Notes under the pieces: generated by a model
The model's database searches: none
Told to the model about the DNA's origin: nothing
What the model saw: the letters and a program-made list of their open reading frames with translations, nothing else
NCBI GenBank assembly: GCA_964522805.1
Contig: CAZFWP010000071.1
Coordinates: forward strand, 1-10,086
Source of the DNA: CAZBYL01 sp964522805
GTDB taxonomy: Bacteria > Synergistota > Synergistia > Synergistales > Synergistaceae
Direction of reading: 5' to 3'
DNA length: 10,086 bases
Made by a program: the position numbers and the translations under genes
Shown here: one piece after another, positions 6,796 to 10,086 of the stretch
Position numbering within the stretch: the first letter of the stretch is position 1
Layout of the letters: every line of letters starts with the position of its first letter

Positions 6796-8782
6796 AATGC
6801 GAGTTTACGAGCTAGCGAAATTGCTTGAAAAAAGCAATACAGAAATGGTTGATATACTCACAGACTTAGGCGTCAGCGTTAAATCACATATGAGTTCCGT
6901 TGATGATGATGCTGTCGCTTTAGTGGAAGCGTCTTTAAAAGATAGGGCGGCAGCAAAAGAAAAAGCCGCAGAAGAAGCAGTGCAGACATACCCGGAAGTT
7001 GTATTGAAAGAGGGCTGCTCCGTCTCCGAAGTTGTCTCTGCAATTGACGAAAAACCCAGTTCTGCCGTTAAATTTTTGATGGCAGCAGGTTTAATGATAC
7101 CGGCGACCGCCAGAGCAGACGAAAAAATTCTCGAAATACTCAGTAAGGGTTTCCGCAAGAACTTTGTCTTTGGCAAAGCTGAAGCGCCGGCAGAGAAAAC
7201 TCCCGCACCGCAGAAACAGCCCAAAAACGCCAAAGGCACAAAAAAAACTGCTGAAAAAGACAGCCATCTTGTTCCGCGTCCTCCGATTGTCACAGTTATG
7301 GGGCATGTTGACCATGGTAAAACCACGCTGCTTGACTACATCAGAAAAACAAGAGTAACAGAAAAAGAAGCAGGCGGTATAACACAGCACATTGGAGCTT
7401 CCAGAGTTCGCTACAACGGCAACGACATTGTGTTCTTGGATACGCCCGGTCATGAGGCCTTTACCTCAATGCGCGCGCGCGGAGCCCAGGTAACGGACAT
7501 CGCAATATTGGTAGTCGCTGCCGACGACGGCATAAAACCGCAGACGATAGAGGCACTTAACCATGCAAAGGCGGCTGGTGTACCCATTGTAGTTGCGGTA
7601 AATAAAACAGATAAACCTGATGCGAAGCCGGAAAGAGTACGCCAGCAGCTCTCGGACTACGGACTTGTGCCGGAAGAGTGGGGTGGAGATACAATTATGG
7701 TTGACGTTGCCGCTAAAGTAGGTACTAACGTTGACCAATTGCTTGAAATGGTCTTGTTGGTCGCCGAAATGCAGGAGCTGCAAGCCGACCCAACGATTAA
7801 ACCAGTCGGAACAGTAATCGAAGCGAACCTCGACAAAGGAAAAGGCCCTGTGGCGACAGTCATTGTTCAGAAGGGGACCTTGCGCCGCGGCAATATTATA
7901 CACACGGAAACGGCTTGGGGCAAAATCAGGGCGATGATCGACGATTCGGGACGCACTATAGATGTTGCCGGCCCCAGTACTCCGGTGGAAATCCTCGGAC
8001 TCGAAAACGTTCCTCAGCCAGGTGAAATCTTCACAACTCTTTCAAGCGAGCGTGAAGCGCGTGACATCATGTCTCAGAATGAGTTTGAACGCAGAGAAAT
8101 GGATCAGAATAAATCAAAGCGTTTGACACTTGAAGAGCTGTACGAAAAAATGCAGACAGAAGAAGTACCGCAGCTAGGTATTGTTCTGAAGACGGACGTC
8201 CAAGGGTCTCTTGAGGCCTTTCATGCATCATTGATGAAAATGAGCACGGATTCTGTATCTGTAAACATGGTTCACGAAGGCGTCGGCAGAATTTCCGAAT
8301 CAGACGTAATGCTTGCCTCAGCTTCAAACGCTATTGTCATCGGATTTAATGTACGCCCTGACAGCAATGCCAAGAAAATTGCTGAAGCCGAAGGCGTACA
8401 GATAAGACTATACCAGGTAATCTACGACATGCTGGATGACGTTAAGGCTGCTATGGAAGGCATGCTTGCTCCCGAACTTCGGGAACACACTCTCGGAACA
8501 GCGGAAATTCGTGAAATTTTCCGTGTCCCCAAAGTTGGCAACATCGCAGGATGCCGTGTTCAGGAGGGGCTGCTCCGCAGAAACGCAAAAGTACGTCTCA
8601 TTCGCGACGGCGTTGTCTTCTGGAGCGGAGAACTCTCAAGCCTCAAACACTTCAAAGATGATGTAAGAGAGATCAAGGCCGGAAATGAATGTGGACTGAG
8701 CTTTGAAAAATTCCAAGATTTTCATGTAGGCGACGTCATCGAAGCCTACGAAATCCTTAAGGAAAAGAAGACGCTGGAATAG
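6788..8782 (+). CDS. infB: Translation initiation factor IF-2
   Basis: IF2 is the GTPase that binds initiator fMet-tRNA and promotes 50S joining. The 664-residue product is compact compared with E. coli (890) or B. subtilis (716). Layout: an IF2_N domain (about 4-54), a second IF2_N-like domain (about 76-124), a Lys/Pro/Ala linker (125-163), then the G domain with G1 GHVDHGKT (172-179), G2 GGITQHIGA, G3 DTPGHEAF (218-225), G4 NKTDK (272-276) and G5 VAAK (307-310, usually SAK). Domain II starts near 339 (PVGTVIEANLDKGKGPVATV). The C2 domain, which binds the fMet end, runs from about 570 to the end, with GNECGLSFEKF and VGDVIEAYEIL. The start is set by AGGAG at 6775-6779 and overlaps ylxQ by 8 nt. 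Complete; the alanine in G5 is the only clear oddity. Confidence 0.98.
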   Translation: MSKMRVYELAKLLEKSNTEMVDILTDLGVSVKSHMSSVDDDAVALVEASLKDRAAAKEKAAEEAVQTYPEVVLKEGCSVSEVVSAIDEKPSSAVKFLMAAGLMIPATARADEKILEILSKGFRKNFVFGKAEAPAEKTPAPQKQPKNAKGTKKTAEKDSHLVPRPPIVTVMGHVDHGKTTLLDYIRKTRVTEKEAGGITQHIGASRVRYNGNDIVFLDTPGHEAFTSMRARGAQVTDIAILVVAADDGIKPQTIEALNHAKAAGVPIVVAVNKTDKPDAKPERVRQQLSDYGLVPEEWGGDTIMVDVAAKVGTNVDQLLEMVLLVAEMQELQADPTIKPVGTVIEANLDKGKGPVATVIVQKGTLRRGNIIHTETAWGKIRAMIDDSGRTIDVAGPSTPVEILGLENVPQPGEIFTTLSSEREARDIMSQNEFERREMDQNKSKRLTLEELYEKMQTEEVPQLGIVLKTDVQGSLEAFHASLMKMSTDSVSVNMVHEGVGRISESDVMLASASNAIVIGFNVRPDSNAKKIAEAEGVQIRLYQVIYDMLDDVKAAMEGMLAPELREHTLGTAEIREIFRVPKVGNIAGCRVQEGLLRRNAKVRLIRDGVVFWSGELSSLKHFKDDVREIKAGNECGLSFEKFQDFHVGDVIEAYEILKEKKTLE

Positions 8783-8785
8783 CAG

Positions 8786-9115
8786 ATGTCTCTATGGATC
8801 GGAGCCGCTCTTTGCTCTTTGAGGCTTAGCTTTGCAGGCAGCCTCAAAGAGCGGAGGCAGGTAGTGCGCTCCATACTTGATGGAGTACGCAGCCGTTTCT
8901 CAATATCTCCGGCAGATCTTGGACCGTACAATACATGGAATGCGGCCGAGCTTGGTTTCTCCGCTTCGGCGTCTTCGCCTGCGGAGCTAGAAGAAAGGCT
9001 CGACAATCTGGAAAAATTTCTTGGTCAGAAAGAAGAAACCGGTGAATTTGAAATAATATTCTTCACCCGGGAGGTATTTGCCTATGGTGACATATCGTAT
9101 AAACAGAATAAATAA
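8786..9115 (+). CDS. ylxP: YlxP, DUF503 family protein
   Basis: A 109-residue member of the DUF503 family, found between infB and rbfA in B. subtilis (ylxP) and many other bacteria. It has the family core: the N-terminal strand IGAALCSLRLSFAGSLKERRQVVRSILDGVRSRFSISPADLG, with the SLKE(K/R)R motif at residues 19-24, and later NTWNAAELGFSASAS, where relatives read W-x-x-A-x-LG. The biochemical role is unestablished; its position points to ribosome or translation function. It starts 3 nt after the infB stop and overlaps rbfA by 32 nt, a tight coupling. Its first 70 bases contain an exceptionally strong RNA hairpin (8814-8852), and a weaker one lies at 8959-8986. No strong Shine-Dalgarno sequence is visible; GGAA at 8776-8779 is the best candidate. 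Confidence 0.9.
   Translation: MSLWIGAALCSLRLSFAGSLKERRQVVRSILDGVRSRFSISPADLGPYNTWNAAELGFSASASSPAELEERLDNLEKFLGQKEETGEFEIIFFTREVFAYGDISYKQNK
8814..8852 (+). repeat. Perfect 13-bp inverted repeat (RNA hairpin) inside 5' end of ylxP
   Basis: GCTCTTTGAGGCT (8814-8826) is exactly complementary to AGCCTCAAAGAGC (8840-8852), with a 13-nt loop. The 5' arm begins with the second copy of a tandem GCTCTTT (8807-8813 and 8814-8820). Because of this the 3' arm can instead pair over 9 bp, CCGCTCTTT (8805-8813) with AAAGAGCGG (8846-8854). The two pairings are mutually exclusive. No T-run follows, so it is not an intrinsic terminator. It could be an mRNA processing or stability element; function unknown. 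Confidence 0.8.
9069..9075 (+). promoter_or_regulatory. Ribosome binding site deciding the rbfA start
   Basis: GGGAGGT (9069-9075), inside the end of ylxP, lies 8 nt before ATG 9084. The upstream in-frame TTG at 9078 is only 2 nt from it. This fixes the rbfA start as MVTYRINR. Confidence 0.8.
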
Positions 9116-9473
9116 AGAATTTCTGCGTGCAATATCAGAAATGCTGCAAACAAAAATAAAAAAAGAAAAAGTGCGTGAGGCTATTCTCACCAAGGTCAAC
9201 GTTTCAAGAGACCTTAGCTTTGCCAAAGTCTACTACACTCTCCTAGATACAATTGGCCGCGATGAAGTGCAAACAGCTCTTGACTCTGTTAGAACACAGC
9301 TCAGAGCCATGCTTGGCAAAGAGATGCACCTAAGAACAATCCCCGAGCTCCACTTTGTTTACGATGATTCTGAAGCTAAGGCCAGAGCAATGGATGAGTT
9401 GCTTGATAAAGTGGCGGCTCTAGATGCGGAACTGAAAAAAATCGAGTTGCCAGAGTCAAAAGATGAACAGTAA
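9084..9473 (+). CDS. rbfA: 30S ribosome-binding factor RbfA
   Basis: RbfA binds the 30S subunit near helices 1, 28 and 44 and assists late 16S rRNA maturation, including in the cold. The 129-residue product has the expected single KH-like fold. It starts YRINRINKEFLRAISEMLQTKIKKEKVREAILTKVNVSRDLSFAKVYY, with the family pattern R-I-N-x-x-I/F at the start and the SRDLSFAKVYY strand-helix element at about residues 42-52. It continues through LGKEMHLRTIPELHFVYDDSEAKARAMDELL, where relatives carry the R-x-x-P-x-L-x-F-x-x-D motif. It overlaps ylxP by 32 nt at its start and nrnA by 11 nt at its end, so three consecutive genes are interleaved. Complete, with no unusual residues noted. Confidence 0.95.
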   Translation: MVTYRINRINKEFLRAISEMLQTKIKKEKVREAILTKVNVSRDLSFAKVYYTLLDTIGRDEVQTALDSVRTQLRAMLGKEMHLRTIPELHFVYDDSEAKARAMDELLDKVAALDAELKKIELPESKDEQ

Positions 9474-10039
9474 CATAGATAACGAAGACATAAAAAAACA
9501 GATTATTGCGGCCATGAAAGCAAGTGATTCATGGCTGATTGTTTCGCATGAAAGCCCCGATGGAGACACGCTCGGATGTGCGATGACCCTTTTCTCACTC
9601 GGCCGCAGAATGGGTAAGCAGGTCTCTGTCAACGGCAAAAGCGAGATGCCTCAACGATACCTTTTCCTAGCACATGCATCATTCTATGAAGTGAAAGCCG
9701 CTCTTTCAGACGAAGATGCCCATTCTTTGATAATCTGTGTGGACACAAGTACATCTGAAAGAAGTGTACCAGGGATAAAGGAGCTCACGGAAGCTGGGGC
9801 ACTGACAGTCAACATAGACCACCACGGAGACAACACTTGCTATTGCGCCCTCAACCTAATAAATCCTGTCGCCTCTGCTACTGCAGAAATAGTAGAGGAC
9901 CTCATCTACACTGCCGGCTGGACAATGACAAAGGAAGAATCAGCTGCACTTTACGTTGCTCTCTCAACGGACAACGGCAACTTTCGATTTGCCTCCACTA
10001 CACCGCAAAGCCACATCTGTGCCTCACGCTTACTTGAGG
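9463..10039 (+). CDS. nrnA: DHH-family bifunctional oligoribonuclease/pAp phosphatase NrnA (3' truncated)
   Basis: NrnA degrades very short RNAs and dephosphorylates pAp to AMP using two divalent metals. Only the N-terminal DHH domain is present: about 192 genuine codons of the usual 310-330, without the DHHA1 domain. Metal-binding motifs seen: HESPDGD (29-35), D94 in VDTSTSER, IDHH (118-121), and D170 in STDNGNF, where relatives have DTGxF. ATG 9463 overlaps the end of rbfA by 11 nt; there is no good Shine-Dalgarno sequence, so it probably relies on coupling. Genomic sequence ends at 10039. The frame appears to continue to a TGA at 10060-10062, but those bases are sequencing adapter, so the tail EIGRAHV is not real and the stop is false. 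In many relatives truB follows. Confidence 0.93.
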
Positions 10040-10086
10040 AGATCGGAAGAGCACACGTCTGAACTCCAGTCACAGCGATAGATCTC
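10040..10086 (+). other. Illumina TruSeq adapter with i7 index (sequencing artefact, not genome)
   Basis: From 10040 the sequence begins AGATCGGAAGAGC and matches the TruSeq read-1 adapter for 34 nt, to 10073 (ending CCAGTCAC). An 8-nt index AGCGATAG follows at 10074-10081, then ATCTC (10082-10086), the start of the invariant sequence after the index. This is the full expected order of a TruSeq library end, so these 47 bases are untrimmed adapter at a contig edge. The index matches TruSeq HT D712 from memory. Confidence 0.98.

Noticed and set aside
6805..7326. Long open frame on the - strand opposite the infB N-terminal region (173 aa)
   Set aside because: It is fully antisense to the well-supported infB gene, has low-complexity Ser/Ala/Phe composition and no recognisable domain. 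It is a codon-usage shadow.
7471..7481. Alternating GC run (Z-DNA-like)
   Set aside because: It encodes the conserved MRARGA of IF2 switch II; 11 nt is short and explained by arginine and alanine codons.
7466..7903. Open frame on the - strand opposite the infB G domain (145 aa)
   Set aside because: Antisense to conserved GTPase codons, with Cys/Tyr/Arg-rich composition and no family likeness.
8470..8484. Quasi-palindrome TCCCGAACTTCGGGA in infB
   Set aside because: Only about 5 stable base pairs within conserved coding sequence; no regulatory context.

Overview
This window is a compact stretch of bacterial housekeeping genes, all on the + strand, in two adjacent operon-like runs. Operon A (1 to about 4389) is uvrB (5' end missing), uvrA and rlmB: nucleotide excision repair plus an rRNA 2'-O-methyltransferase. 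Operon B (about 4386 to the window end) is rimP, nusA, ylxR, ylxQ, infB, ylxP, rbfA and nrnA (3' end missing). This is the widely conserved nusA-infB transcription/translation cluster in the arrangement typical of Bacillota and related anaerobic phyla. The separate ylxR, ylxQ and ylxP genes, the short NusA without C-terminal repeats, a compact IF2 (664 aa) and the rbfA-nrnA pair suggest a Gram-positive-type or Synergistota-like bacterium. The phylum is inference only; I could not run a search. G+C looks moderate by eye, and TTG start codons appear to be used.

The genes are tightly packed: uvrA/rlmB overlap by 4 nt, ylxQ/infB by 8, ylxP/rbfA by 32 and rbfA/nrnA by 11. The only real intergenic region is 4390-4488. 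It holds a near-consensus sigma-A type promoter whose -35 overlaps the rlmB stop codon, followed by an intrinsic-terminator hairpin just upstream of the rimP ribosome binding site. The hairpin can end operon A, but it also lies inside the predicted leader of operon B, so it could act as an attenuator of the nusA operon. There is no stretch over 300 bases without a gene, and I see no tRNA, rRNA, CRISPR, insertion sequence or phage gene.

Functionally, UvrA and UvrB recognise DNA damage and RlmB modifies 23S rRNA. In operon B, RimP and RbfA mature the 30S subunit, NusA controls pausing and termination, IF2 places initiator tRNA, YlxR and YlxQ are small RNA-binding proteins, and NrnA degrades nanoRNA and pAp.

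I found no undescribed system. The items most worth a second look are: (1) the last 47 bases are Illumina TruSeq adapter plus an index, so the contig ends in artefact and the apparent nrnA stop is false; (2) the promoter-terminator leader before rimP; (3) a perfect 13-bp hairpin at the start of ylxP; (4) an unusually long uvrB/uvrA overlap with an odd basic UvrB tail that a one-base indel could explain.
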